From assembly GCA_013154225.1 (NCBI GenBank), contig JAADCW010000077.1, forward strand, positions 1-12,950: a DNA stretch of 12,950 nt. The letters are read 5' to 3'. Positions 6,509-12,950 of this stretch are shown here, piece by piece (position 1 is the first letter of the stretch; each line of letters opens with the position of its first letter). A program made the position numbers and the translations under genes. Source of the stretch: Chloroflexota bacterium (GTDB lineage: Bacteria > Chloroflexota > Anaerolineae > Anaerolineales > DRMV01). The notes beneath the pieces were generated by a model. The model saw only the letters and a list, made by a program, of their open reading frames with translations, did not search any database and was not told the origin of the DNA.

Positions 6509-7486
6509 ATGACTGAACCCCTACTGCAAGTCGAACACCTGACTGTAACCTATGAAACCCGCCAAGGCCCGGTGCGAGCGGTGGACGATGTCAGTTTCAC
6601 CCTGCAGCGCGGCGAAGTGCTGGGCTTGGTGGGCGAGAGCGGTTGTGGCAAATCAACCCTGGGCATGGCGCTGTTGCGCATGGTGCGCCCGCCGGGCAAA
6701 ATTACCTCTGGGCGCATCCTCTTCCAGGGCCGTGATTTGATGCAGCTTTCGGAAAAAGAGATGCGCCAACTGCGCGGGCGGCATATTTCCATGGTCTTCC
6801 AGGACCCGATGACGTCCCTCAATCCCCTCCAGCGCATTGGCGACCACATTGTGGAGACCATTCGGGTGCATGAGCCCAAGGTTTCCAAGAAGGAAGCCTG
6901 GGACCGCGCCGCCCAACTGATCCAGCGTTTGGGCATCTCGCCCGACCGGCTGAAGGATTATCCGCATCAACTTTCGGGCGGTATGCGCCAGCGCATCATG
7001 ATTGGGATTGGGCTGGCCCTCAACGCGGATCTGATCATCGCCGACGAACCCACCACCAGCCTGGATGTGATCGTCGAAGCCCAATTCCTGGATTTGTTGC
7101 GCGAATTGCGCGACGAATTCAACCTCACCATGATCCTCATCACCCACAACATTGGCGTGGTGGCCGAACTGGCCGACCGGGTCGCGGTGATGTATGCAGG
7201 GCGCATGGCTGAAATAGGGCCTGTACAGCCGATTTTCCACAACACTTTGCACCCCTACACGCGGGGCTTGCTGGCCTCTGTGCCCAGCATTCGTTTGGAA
7301 GACGGCCTGGAACTGGAAACCCTTTCGGGCGCTCCGCCCAGTTTGCTGGAACCCCCGCCCGGATGCCGTTTCCATCCCCGCTGCCCGCAGGCACGGCCTG
7401 TGTGCAGTGAAAAGACCCCTCCCTGGAAAGAAGTTCATCCCGGCCACGGCACCGCGTGCTGGCTGTACGCTGAGGAGGAAGCATGA
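6509..7486 (+). CDS. dppD: Oligopeptide/dipeptide ABC transporter ATPase, DppD/OppD family
   Basis: Cytoplasmic ATPase that powers the importer together with the next gene product. In 325 residues it shows Walker A GESGCGKST (42-50), the Q-loop (Q98 in VFQDPMTSLNP), signature LSGGMRQR (155-162), Walker B LIIADEP (175-181) with the catalytic Glu at 180, D-loop SLD (184-186) and switch His213. The C-terminal oligopeptide-transporter extension holds four cysteines (286, 292, 299, 317) in the GCRFHPRCP context. In a homologue of this family these Cys bind an iron-sulfur cluster; binding here is inferred. No ribosome binding site precedes the ATG, and a 45-bp spacer with repeated CGACTAC-like words separates it from dppC. 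Its stop overlaps the dppF start (ATGA). Confidence 0.95.
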   Translation: MTEPLLQVEHLTVTYETRQGPVRAVDDVSFTLQRGEVLGLVGESGCGKSTLGMALLRMVRPPGKITSGRILFQGRDLMQLSEKEMRQLRGRHISMVFQDPMTSLNPLQRIGDHIVETIRVHEPKVSKKEAWDRAAQLIQRLGISPDRLKDYPHQLSGGMRQRIMIGIGLALNADLIIADEPTTSLDVIVEAQFLDLLRELRDEFNLTMILITHNIGVVAELADRVAVMYAGRMAEIGPVQPIFHNTLHPYTRGLLASVPSIRLEDGLELETLSGAPPSLLEPPPGCRFHPRCPQARPVCSEKTPPWKEVHPGHGTACWLYAEEEA

Positions 7487-8481
7487 CCGACTCGCAGCCT
7501 CTGGTCACTGTTCGGAACCTCAAAAAGCATTTCCCTTTGGGGCAAGGCCCCATTGACAAACTCTTGCACCGCGAAGCCCTGGCCGTGCGCGCGGTGGACG
7601 GCGTAGATTTTGACATTTACCCCGGCGAAACCCTGGGGTTGGCGGGTGAGTCGGGCTCTGGCAAGACCACCACAGGCCGTTTGGTGCTTCGGCTGTTGGA
7701 ACCCACCGACGGCACGATTTTGTTCGACGGCCAGGATATTACCCATTTGCCGGAATCCCAACTGCGCCCCCTGCGGCGGCGGATGCAGCCCATTTTCCAG
7801 GATCCGACCGCTTCCCTCAACCCGCGCATGACCATTGGGCAGGCCATTGCCCACGGTTTACGCATCCACGGCTTGGCTCAGAACGCGGATGAGGAACGCA
7901 CCCAGGTGTTGGATATTCTCGCCAAGGTGGGGTTGACCCCGCCGGAGCAGTTCATCAACAAATATCCGCATCAGCTGTCGGGTGGTCAGCGGCAGCGCGC
8001 GGTGATTGCCCGGGCTTTGGTTCTGCGCCCCGATTTGGTGGTTGCCGATGAACCCATTGCAATGGCCGACGTGTCGGTGCGCGCGGTGCTCCTCAAGTTG
8101 ATGCGGGATCTGCAAAAGGAATTTGGCCTGACCTACCTCTTCATCACCCACGATCTGGCCACGGCCAAATACATTTGCGACCGCATTGCCATTATGTACC
8201 TGGGCAAAATCGTGGAAATTGGCCCCTTGCCGCAGGTTTATGGGAACCCGCGGCATCCCTACACCGAAGCCTTGCTCGCGGCAGTGCCTGTGCCCGATCC
8301 TGAAGCCCGCCGCGAACAGCCTCTGCCCAAAGGGGAAATTCCCAGCCCCATCCATCCTCCCTCGGGCTGTCGGTTCCACCCGCGCTGCCCCTTGGCGCAG
8401 GATATTTGCCGCACCCAAACGCCCGAACTGCATCCCATCGAAGGCGAGCCTGAGCATTTTGTGGCCTGCCATTTGCGTTGA
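7483..8481 (+). CDS. dppF: Oligopeptide/dipeptide ABC transporter ATPase, DppF/OppF family
   Basis: Second ATPase of the importer, forming a heterodimer with DppD. The 332 residues show the N-terminal NLKKHFPLG of the OppF type, Walker A GESGSGKTT (55-63), Q-loop Q106 (IFQDPTASLNPRM), signature LSGGQRQR (165-172), Walker B LVVADEP (185-191) with catalytic Glu190, and switch His223. The D-loop reads AMAD (193-196) where most relatives have SALD. The C-terminal extension has four cysteines (296, 302, 309, 329) in the same arrangement as in DppD, so a second metal or Fe-S site is possible. Its ATG overlaps the dppD stop, and GAGGAGG (7472-7478) lies 4 nt before it. It is the last gene of the operon, followed by a strong terminator. 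Confidence 0.95.
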   Translation: MTDSQPLVTVRNLKKHFPLGQGPIDKLLHREALAVRAVDGVDFDIYPGETLGLAGESGSGKTTTGRLVLRLLEPTDGTILFDGQDITHLPESQLRPLRRRMQPIFQDPTASLNPRMTIGQAIAHGLRIHGLAQNADEERTQVLDILAKVGLTPPEQFINKYPHQLSGGQRQRAVIARALVLRPDLVVADEPIAMADVSVRAVLLKLMRDLQKEFGLTYLFITHDLATAKYICDRIAIMYLGKIVEIGPLPQVYGNPRHPYTEALLAAVPVPDPEARREQPLPKGEIPSPIHPPSGCRFHPRCPLAQDICRTQTPELHPIEGEPEHFVACHLR

Positions 8482-8515
8482 GCCGCGCCTGATTGGTACA
8501 GCCTCAACCTGGTTG

Positions 8516-8556
8516 AAAAACAACAGCGCCTCTTGCCGAGGCGCTGTTATCTTTTT
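8516..8556. terminator. Bidirectional intrinsic terminator between convergent dppF and SIMPL gene
   Basis: A perfect 11-bp stem, AACAGCGCCTC (8522-8532) with GAGGCGCTGTT (8538-8548), has a 5-nt loop. On the plus side TTTTT (8552-8556) follows after ATC. On the minus side the AAAAA at 8516-8520 gives a T-run. It can therefore end both the transporter operon and the minus-strand gene. Confidence 0.92.
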
Positions 8557-8573
8557 GGCTGGGTTTGTGGCGA

Positions 8574-9326
8574 TTACCGCAGGGCAAACGTCATTTGCAC
8601 CGTGGCCGTGATTTGCATTTGCCCGCCGCTCACAGGCACACTTGCGGCTTTGGGCGCGGCTTCCATCATGATGTCGCCGCGATCCACCACGGGCGCAATG
8701 GTTTGGAAGGAAATGGTCTGCACGTCGCCCAGTTCGGCGCCTGCGGCCTGGGCAATGGCCGAGGCTTGCTCGCGAGCCTGGCGCACGGCTTCCAACCGGG
8801 CTTGTTCCAACAGCGCGGCGCGGTCGCTCACATCAAAGCGGATGCCCTGCAGGCGGTTTGCACCGCTTTGCACGACAGCATCCAGCACTTTGCCCAGGTT
8901 GTCCAAATCGTGCACGGTCACCTGGATGGTGTTGTCCACGGTGTAATAGCGGGCGATGAGGTTGCCGTTTTTATCGTAGCGTTCTCGTTGGCGCAGGGAA
9001 ATATCCAGGGTGCGGATGTCTTTCTTTTCCACACCGTAGCGTGCCAGGGTTTGATAGACCTTGTTGGCTAAGGTGTTGTTTTCTTCCAGCGCGGCGGCGG
9101 CTTTTTTGTCTTCAGTGTGCACGCTGAGGGTGATGTAGGCGACGTCGGGCGTGGCAACCACCGAGGCGCTGCCGGTTACCCTGAGGGTGCGTTGGGGCGT
9201 GCACGTGCTTTCGGCCAAGGCTGTGGCTTGCACATCGTGTTGGGGCAAACTGGCGGCCGCGAAAAAGCCGATGAACATCAACGCCGCAGTTGCCGCGCCG
9301 CCAAGCAGCATCCAGACCTTTTTCAT
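8574..9326 (-). CDS. SIMPL-domain (DUF541) exported protein
   Basis: A 250-residue protein of the SIMPL family. Family members are exported or membrane-anchored and have been linked to envelope and stress functions, but no enzymatic reaction is settled. The N-terminus MKKVWMLLGG plus a hydrophobic core to about residue 26 is a signal peptide or anchor. The domain runs from about 46 to 248: it opens with RTLRVTGSASVVATPDVAYITLSV (47-70) and has the central YTVDNTIQVTVHDLDNLGKVLDA segment (128-150), a helical DRAALLEQARLEAVRQAREQA stretch, and a final strand ITATVQMTFAL. The ATG at 9326 is chosen because AAAGGAGG precedes it; the frame stays open 51 codons further upstream, but that part lacks such a site and would bury the signal peptide. 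It is a single gene, convergent with the transporter operon. Confidence 0.9.
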   Translation of the reverse strand: MKKVWMLLGGAATAALMFIGFFAAASLPQHDVQATALAESTCTPQRTLRVTGSASVVATPDVAYITLSVHTEDKKAAAALEENNTLANKVYQTLARYGVEKKDIRTLDISLRQRERYDKNGNLIARYYTVDNTIQVTVHDLDNLGKVLDAVVQSGANRLQGIRFDVSDRAALLEQARLEAVRQAREQASAIAQAAGAELGDVQTISFQTIAPVVDRGDIMMEAAPKAASVPVSGGQMQITATVQMTFALR

Positions 9327-9332
9327 GGTGAA

Positions 9333-9340
9333 CCTCCTTT
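9333..9340 (-). promoter_or_regulatory. Ribosome binding site of the SIMPL-domain gene
   Basis: Read on the minus strand, AAAGGAGG lies 6 nt before the ATG at 9326-9324. It decides between this start and the 51-codon-longer frame. Confidence 0.85.
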
Positions 9341-9499
9341 GAGCGTGTGTCGCGAGTGGGCTTACACCCCTTAAACGCCGTGAGGATGAAAAAAGTTCCC
9401 TTTGGCGCCTGATGGTAAAATTTGCCAGGCAGTTGCTTGTCGTTTGTGGGCCGACCAAGGTTGCTGTGGCCTGGCTCATCCGTTTGATGAGGATGGCTT

Positions 9500-10006
9500 A
9501 TGCGTAAAGAAGTTTTGACCTGGCACGACGTGGATGCCCTTATTGACCATCTTATTCCGCAGTTTGATGTGGCCTTTGACGCAATGGTGATGATTAGCCG
9601 AGGGGGCATTGTGCCTGGCGGGATGCTGGCAGAGGCGCTGAATTTGACCCATATCCTGATGGCCGCGGTGGATTTTCCCGCGCAGATGGCGATGGAACGG
9701 GCCAAGTTGGTGGCATGGCCTAAGTTCATCCAGTTCCCAGAAGAACATTTGTTGGCCGATCGCCGCACTTTGATTGTGGATGACGTTTGGGGTTCGGGGC
9801 GCACTATGACCGCGGTGCGGGCACGCGTAGAGGCCGCGGGCGGAGTGCCGTACACGTGTGTGTTGCACTTCAATCCGCACCGCAGCCTCTTTGGTGCGCT
9901 GCGCCCTGATTTTTACGCCGCGGTGACCGACGCCTACATCGTCTATCCGTGGGAAATTGACCGCGGCCCCGATAAGGTGCTTGCCAGCCCCGCGGGTGTG
10001 GGCTGA
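9500..10006 (+). CDS. Phosphoribosyltransferase (purine/xanthine-guanine type)
   Basis: A 168-residue type I phosphoribosyltransferase-fold protein, likely a cytoplasmic nucleobase salvage enzyme that joins a purine base to PRPP. The PRPP-binding loop is clear: LIVDDVWGSGRT (91-102), with the paired Asp 94-95 and the Ser-Gly-x-Thr end. The pyrophosphate-binding SRGGIVPG loop is at 33-40. YPWE at 149-152 is typical of Gpt-like and archaeal-type hypoxanthine/xanthine-guanine enzymes. The residues that choose the base cannot be judged by eye, and some family members are regulatory. GAGGA (9489-9493) precedes the ATG by 6 nt. The gene is divergent from the SIMPL gene and ends 8 bp before the convergent channel gene. 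Confidence 0.88.
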   Translation: MRKEVLTWHDVDALIDHLIPQFDVAFDAMVMISRGGIVPGGMLAEALNLTHILMAAVDFPAQMAMERAKLVAWPKFIQFPEEHLLADRRTLIVDDVWGSGRTMTAVRARVEAAGGVPYTCVLHFNPHRSLFGALRPDFYAAVTDAYIVYPWEIDRGPDKVLASPAGVG

Positions 10007-10014
10007 CCCTGGGT

Positions 10015-10833
10015 TCAGTCCGAAACCTGGTTGAGCAGTATGGTTTGGATGGGGTAGGGAATTTCGATGCCTTCGCGGTTGAACGCGTCGTAAATGGCGC
10101 GCACCGCGGCGTCTTTGCCTTCCCAAATGCCGATTTGGTCGGTCTTGATCCAGAAATACACGGTCATGTCCACCGAGGCGTCGTTGAAGGTGTGGAAGAC
10201 CACCGTGGGCGCGGGGTCTTTTGCCACCCCGGGGATATGGGCCACGGCTTCCTGAGCAACGGATTTGGCAAAGTTCAAATCCGTGCCGTAGGCTACACCC
10301 ACAGTTACATCCAGCCTGCGGGCTTGGGTGCGGGTAAAGTTGATGATGGCCGAGGTGTAAACATCCGCATTGGGGATGTACACCAGCCGCCCGTCGAAGG
10401 TGCGGATGGCTGTGGCCCGCAAGGAGATTTCTTCCACTTTGCCGCCGTAGCCGTTGATTTCGATGGCATCACCAATGTCAAAGGGTTGCTGCAACAGCAA
10501 GAGGATGCCTGCAATAAAATTCTTGCTGACGTCTTGAATGGCAAAGCCCACGGTAAAACCCAAAACGCCCAGGCCGGCCAGAAAAGCGGTGATGTCAAAA
10601 CCGATCTGCTGCAAGGCCATGGCCGTGCCCAGACCAATGGTGCCCCAACGGGCGATGTGCCCCAAAAGCACGGTGAGTTCGTGGTCTACTTTGCGGCGTT
10701 TGAGAAGCCCTTGCACCATCTTTGCCAGCCAGTTGGCAACCCATACGCTGATCACCATGATGACCAGCGCGGCAATCAAGGCTGGCAGGAACGTGATGGC
10801 ATGGGTCAGCAGTGCATCCCATTGCGTGCTCAT
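10015..10833 (-). CDS. Small-conductance mechanosensitive channel (MscS family)
   Basis: A membrane channel that opens under tension to release solutes on hypo-osmotic shock. The 272 residues match compact MscS proteins. Three hydrophobic segments lie at about 13-36, 55-77 and 82-114. The third is the Gly/Ala-rich pore helix, FLAGLGVLGFTVGFAIQD (84-101), followed by the hallmark FIAGILLLLQQPFDIGDAIEI (106-126). The cytoplasmic beta domain follows, with RTFDGRLVYIPNADV (144-158) and INFTR (164-168). The C-terminal vestibule domain continues to the end. The ATG at 10833 is chosen because a GGAGGTG site sits just upstream; the frame extends 128 codons further but overlaps the divergent glycosyltransferase gene. 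No clear intrinsic terminator lies after the stop. Confidence 0.94.
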   Translation of the reverse strand: MSTQWDALLTHAITFLPALIAALVIMVISVWVANWLAKMVQGLLKRRKVDHELTVLLGHIARWGTIGLGTAMALQQIGFDITAFLAGLGVLGFTVGFAIQDVSKNFIAGILLLLQQPFDIGDAIEINGYGGKVEEISLRATAIRTFDGRLVYIPNADVYTSAIINFTRTQARRLDVTVGVAYGTDLNFAKSVAQEAVAHIPGVAKDPAPTVVFHTFNDASVDMTVYFWIKTDQIGIWEGKDAAVRAIYDAFNREGIEIPYPIQTILLNQVSD

Positions 10834-10837
10834 TCTG

Positions 10838-10844
10838 CACCTCC
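10838..10844 (-). promoter_or_regulatory. Ribosome binding site of the MscS-family gene
   Basis: Read on the minus strand, GGAGGTG lies 4 nt before the ATG at 10833-10831. It fixes the start against a much longer open frame. Confidence 0.8.
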
Positions 10845-10884
10845 GTTGGAAAATCGTGCTGCAAGTATAACACCCTGAGGTCGT

Positions 10885-11907
10885 ATGGCTTCTTTGGCTG
10901 TTTCTGTGCTTATGCCCGTGTATAACGCGGCCGCAACGCTGGACGAGGCGCTGGCGAGTTTGGCCGCGCAAATGCATCCTGCGGTGGAATGGGTGGTGGT
11001 GGACGATGGTTCCACCGATGCCACGCCGCAAATTTTGGAAGCCTGGCAGCGCCGCGTGCCGTTTTTGCGAGTGCTGCGTGGGCCGCATCAGGGTGTAGCA
11101 CGCGCGCTTCAGATGGGGCTGGAAGCCTGCCGCGCGCCATACATTGCCCGCATGGACGCCGACGACTGGGCTGACCCCACGCGTTTTGACCTGCAGGCCA
11201 AATTCCTGGCCGCACACCCCGACGTGGCGGTGGTGGGCTCACGGGTGCGCTTGCATCCCCAGGGGTTTCAGGGCGGCGGTATGCAGGCTTATTTGGATTG
11301 GCAAAATCGTTTGCTTTCCAATGAGGATATTCGCCGCGAGATTTTCATCGAAAGCCCCTTTGTGCACCCAAGTGTGATGTTCCGCCGAGATGCCGTGCTG
11401 GCTGTGGGTGGTTACCGCCACGGCCCCTGGTTGGAAGATTACGACCTCTGGCTGAGGTTGTATCTGGCGGGTGCGCGGTTTGCCAAACTTCCTCAAGTGC
11501 TGCTGGCCTGGCGCGACCACGCCCAGCGGGTGACCCGCACCGACAGCCGCGCTTCGTTGGAAAACATGCTGCGGCTCAAAGCGGCTTATCTGGCCCAGGG
11601 CCCTCTGCAAGCACGGGACGCGGTGATTGTGTGGGGTGCGGGCATGGCTGGCCGTCGTTTGAGCAAGCATCTGCTGCGGGAAGGCGTCCCGCTGGTGGCC
11701 TTTGTGGATGTGGACCCCCGCAAAATTGGCCGCACCCGCCGCGGCAAGCCCATCTACGCGGCCGAAGACCTGCCTGCTTTGTGGGCGCAACACCGCAATC
11801 CGGCTGTGGTGGTTGCAGTGGGCGCGCGGACGGCCAAAGACCTGATCCGCCCCCGCCTTACGGATTGGGGCCTGCGCGAGGGCAAGGATTGGTGGTTCGC
11901 GGCTTGA
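10885..11907 (+). CDS. GT2-family glycosyltransferase fused to a C-terminal Rossmann-like domain
   Basis: Residues 1-235 form a GT-A fold family 2 glycosyltransferase, which moves a sugar from a nucleotide donor to an acceptor, often in surface polysaccharide or glycan synthesis. Visible motifs are VSVLMPVYNAA (6-16), VVVDDGSTDAT (37-47), the metal-binding DXD region MDADDW (90-95) and the catalytic-base motif LEDYD (183-187). Residues about 245-340 form a second domain with a nucleotide-binding glycine loop, VIVWGAGMAGRRL (247-259), an acidic strand end FVDVDPRKIG (273-282) and a VVVAVGAR strand (307-315). This resembles the NAD- or nucleotide-binding half of Rossmann proteins such as the PglD N-terminal part. 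Donor and acceptor are unknown. GAGGT precedes the ATG. No other glycan gene is next to it in the window. Confidence 0.9.
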   Translation: MASLAVSVLMPVYNAAATLDEALASLAAQMHPAVEWVVVDDGSTDATPQILEAWQRRVPFLRVLRGPHQGVARALQMGLEACRAPYIARMDADDWADPTRFDLQAKFLAAHPDVAVVGSRVRLHPQGFQGGGMQAYLDWQNRLLSNEDIRREIFIESPFVHPSVMFRRDAVLAVGGYRHGPWLEDYDLWLRLYLAGARFAKLPQVLLAWRDHAQRVTRTDSRASLENMLRLKAAYLAQGPLQARDAVIVWGAGMAGRRLSKHLLREGVPLVAFVDVDPRKIGRTRRGKPIYAAEDLPALWAQHRNPAVVVAVGARTAKDLIRPRLTDWGLREGKDWWFAA

Positions 11908-11918
11908 AGTGATAAAAT
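11889..11918 (+). promoter_or_regulatory. Weak candidate promoter of the ATPase gene
   Basis: TAAAAT (11913-11918, 5 of 6 to the -10 consensus) has TTGGTG (11889-11894) 18 bp upstream as a poor -35. It overlaps the glycosyltransferase 3' end. Transcription would start near 11925, 40 nt before the ATG. The ATPase gene might instead be co-transcribed with the glycosyltransferase. Confidence 0.3.
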
Positions 11919-11964
11919 GTGACCAGCCTCGCGGCGCTGTATCTTTTCGCCTTTGGAGGAAATT

Positions 11965-12950
11965 ATGCTCGATACGCATGGCAAATTTTATCTTGGCAAT
12001 ATCTACGATTTGGAAGCCGGCGAAGTCACCGACCAGCCGGTGCTTTATGACCCCGACGACCTGACCACCCACGCGTTCGTGGTGGGTATGACCGGTAGTG
12101 GTAAAACCGGTTTGTGCATTGATTTGTTGGAAGAGGCCGCATTGCAGGGCATCCCCGCATTGCTGATTGACCCCAAAGGCGACATCACCAACGCCCTGCT
12201 TCACTTCCCAGAACTGCGGCCTGAAGACTTTGCGCCCTGGATCAACCCCGACGAAGCCCGCCGCGAAGGCAAAACCGTGGAGGAAGTCGCGGAGGCCACC
12301 GCGAACCTCTGGCGTAACGGCCTGGCGAAATGGGGCATTGGCCCTGACCGCATCCGTGCCTTGACCGAATCTGCGCACTTCGCGGTTTATACCCCTGGCT
12401 CTGACGCGGGCATCCCGATTTCCATTTTGGCTTCCCTCAAGGCCCCTGATATTCCCTGGGAAGGCAACCGAGAGATCCTGCTGGAGAAAATTCAGGGCAC
12501 GGTAACCGCGTTGCTGGGCCTGGTCGGCATGGACAACGTGGATCCTGTGCGCTCGCGTGAGCACATTTTGCTGAGCAACATCTTCCAGCACGCGTGGCAG
12601 CAGGGCAAAGACCTGACCCTGGCCGAACTGATTTTGCAAACCCAAAACCCGCCTTTTGACAAACTGGGCGTGTTTGACTTGGAAACCTTCTTCCCCGCGG
12701 ACGAGCGCGCGGAACTCGCGATGCTGCTCAACAACATCCTGGCCGCGCCTACGTTCCAAACCTGGCTCACCGGCCAGCCTTTGGACATCCCCAGCCTGCT
12801 CTACGCACCCGATGGCAAGCCGCGGCACAGCGTGTTCTACCTGGCGCACCTCAGCGACCAGGAACGCATGTTCTTTGTGACCCTGCTGTTTGCCGCGGTG
12901 GAAACGTGGATGCGCACCCAGCCCGGTTCCGACGCACTGCGCGCGATTCT
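11965..12950 (+). CDS. HerA/DUF87-like ATP-binding protein (3' end outside window)
   Basis: The first 328 codons of a P-loop ATPase; the frame is still open at the window edge. GGAGGA (11955-11960) lies 4 nt before the ATG. The N-terminus (FYLGNIYDLEAGEVTDQPVLYDPDDLTTHAFV) leads into Walker A GMTGSGKT at 41-48, then ALLIDPKGDITN (65-76), a pairing typical of HerA/DUF87 and VirB4-like ATPases that work on DNA or in membrane-linked machines. Walker B, sensor motifs and the C-terminal part are not in the window. Residues about 80-330 are a helical insertion without motifs I recognise, including YTPGSDAGIPISILAS. It may be a stand-alone ATPase common in some bacterial phyla, and a role in DNA processing is only inferred. 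A nuclease partner (NurA-like) is not visible here. Confidence 0.82.
   Translation, partial: MLDTHGKFYLGNIYDLEAGEVTDQPVLYDPDDLTTHAFVVGMTGSGKTGLCIDLLEEAALQGIPALLIDPKGDITNALLHFPELRPEDFAPWINPDEARREGKTVEEVAEATANLWRNGLAKWGIGPDRIRALTESAHFAVYTPGSDAGIPISILASLKAPDIPWEGNREILLEKIQGTVTALLGLVGMDNVDPVRSREHILLSNIFQHAWQQGKDLTLAELILQTQNPPFDKLGVFDLETFFPADERAELAMLLNNILAAPTFQTWLTGQPLDIPSLLYAPDGKPRHSVFYLAHLSDQERMFFVTLLFAAVETWMRTQPGSDALRAI

Noticed and set aside
9393..9421. TAAAAT (9416-9421) as a promoter -10 for the phosphoribosyltransferase gene
   Set aside because: No acceptable -35 element lies 16-18 bp upstream.
9986..10005. CAGCCC/GGGCTG hairpin at the end of the phosphoribosyltransferase gene as a terminator
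   Set aside because: No T-run follows on either strand, and it lies inside coding sequence.
10846..10871. TATAAC (10866-10871) with TTGGAA (10846-10851) as a promoter for the glycosyltransferase gene
   Set aside because: The spacing is only 14 bp, and the start point would fall within the ribosome binding site, leaving almost no leader.
11239..12849. Long minus-strand open frame (536 codons) opposite the glycosyltransferase and ATPase genes
   Set aside because: It is antisense to two recognisable proteins and shows no family motifs.

Overview
The window is GC-rich bacterial DNA whose style points to Chloroflexota, probably an Anaerolineae-like lineage. This is inference. It rests on the Thr/Pro/Ala/Glu linker directly after a lipobox in the solute-binding protein, the general look of the proteins, and dnaA standing apart from dnaN. 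No rRNA, tRNA, CRISPR array or insertion sequence was seen.

Left part (1-2321): the 3' end of a gene for a protein with a Pro/Ala/Thr-rich stretch and a C-terminal membrane helix. About 510 bp without a convincing gene follow. They contain an AT-rich block with a perfect 14-bp inverted repeat, then a good sigma70-type promoter, then a long leader. Next is a full-length dnaA with a GTG start, closed by a strong intrinsic terminator.

Middle (2322-8556): a complete peptide/nickel-type (DppABCDF/OppABCDF-like) ABC importer. A consensus promoter (TTGACA, 16 bp, TATAAT) and a strong ribosome binding site drive a lipoprotein solute-binding protein with C-ending codon bias. A hairpin plus T-run lies between it and the permease genes, which suggests partial termination and excess binding protein. 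Two permeases and two ATPases follow, closed by a bidirectional terminator. The second permease carries about 75-95 extra residues in its first extracytoplasmic loop that resemble one lobe of a periplasmic-binding-protein fold; this is the most unusual feature of the window.

Right part (8574-12950): mostly single genes in alternating orientation. They are a SIMPL-domain exported protein (minus), a purine-type phosphoribosyltransferase (plus), an MscS-family channel (minus), a GT2 glycosyltransferase fused to a C-terminal Rossmann-like domain (plus), and the first 328 codons of a HerA/DUF87-like ATPase that runs off the right edge.
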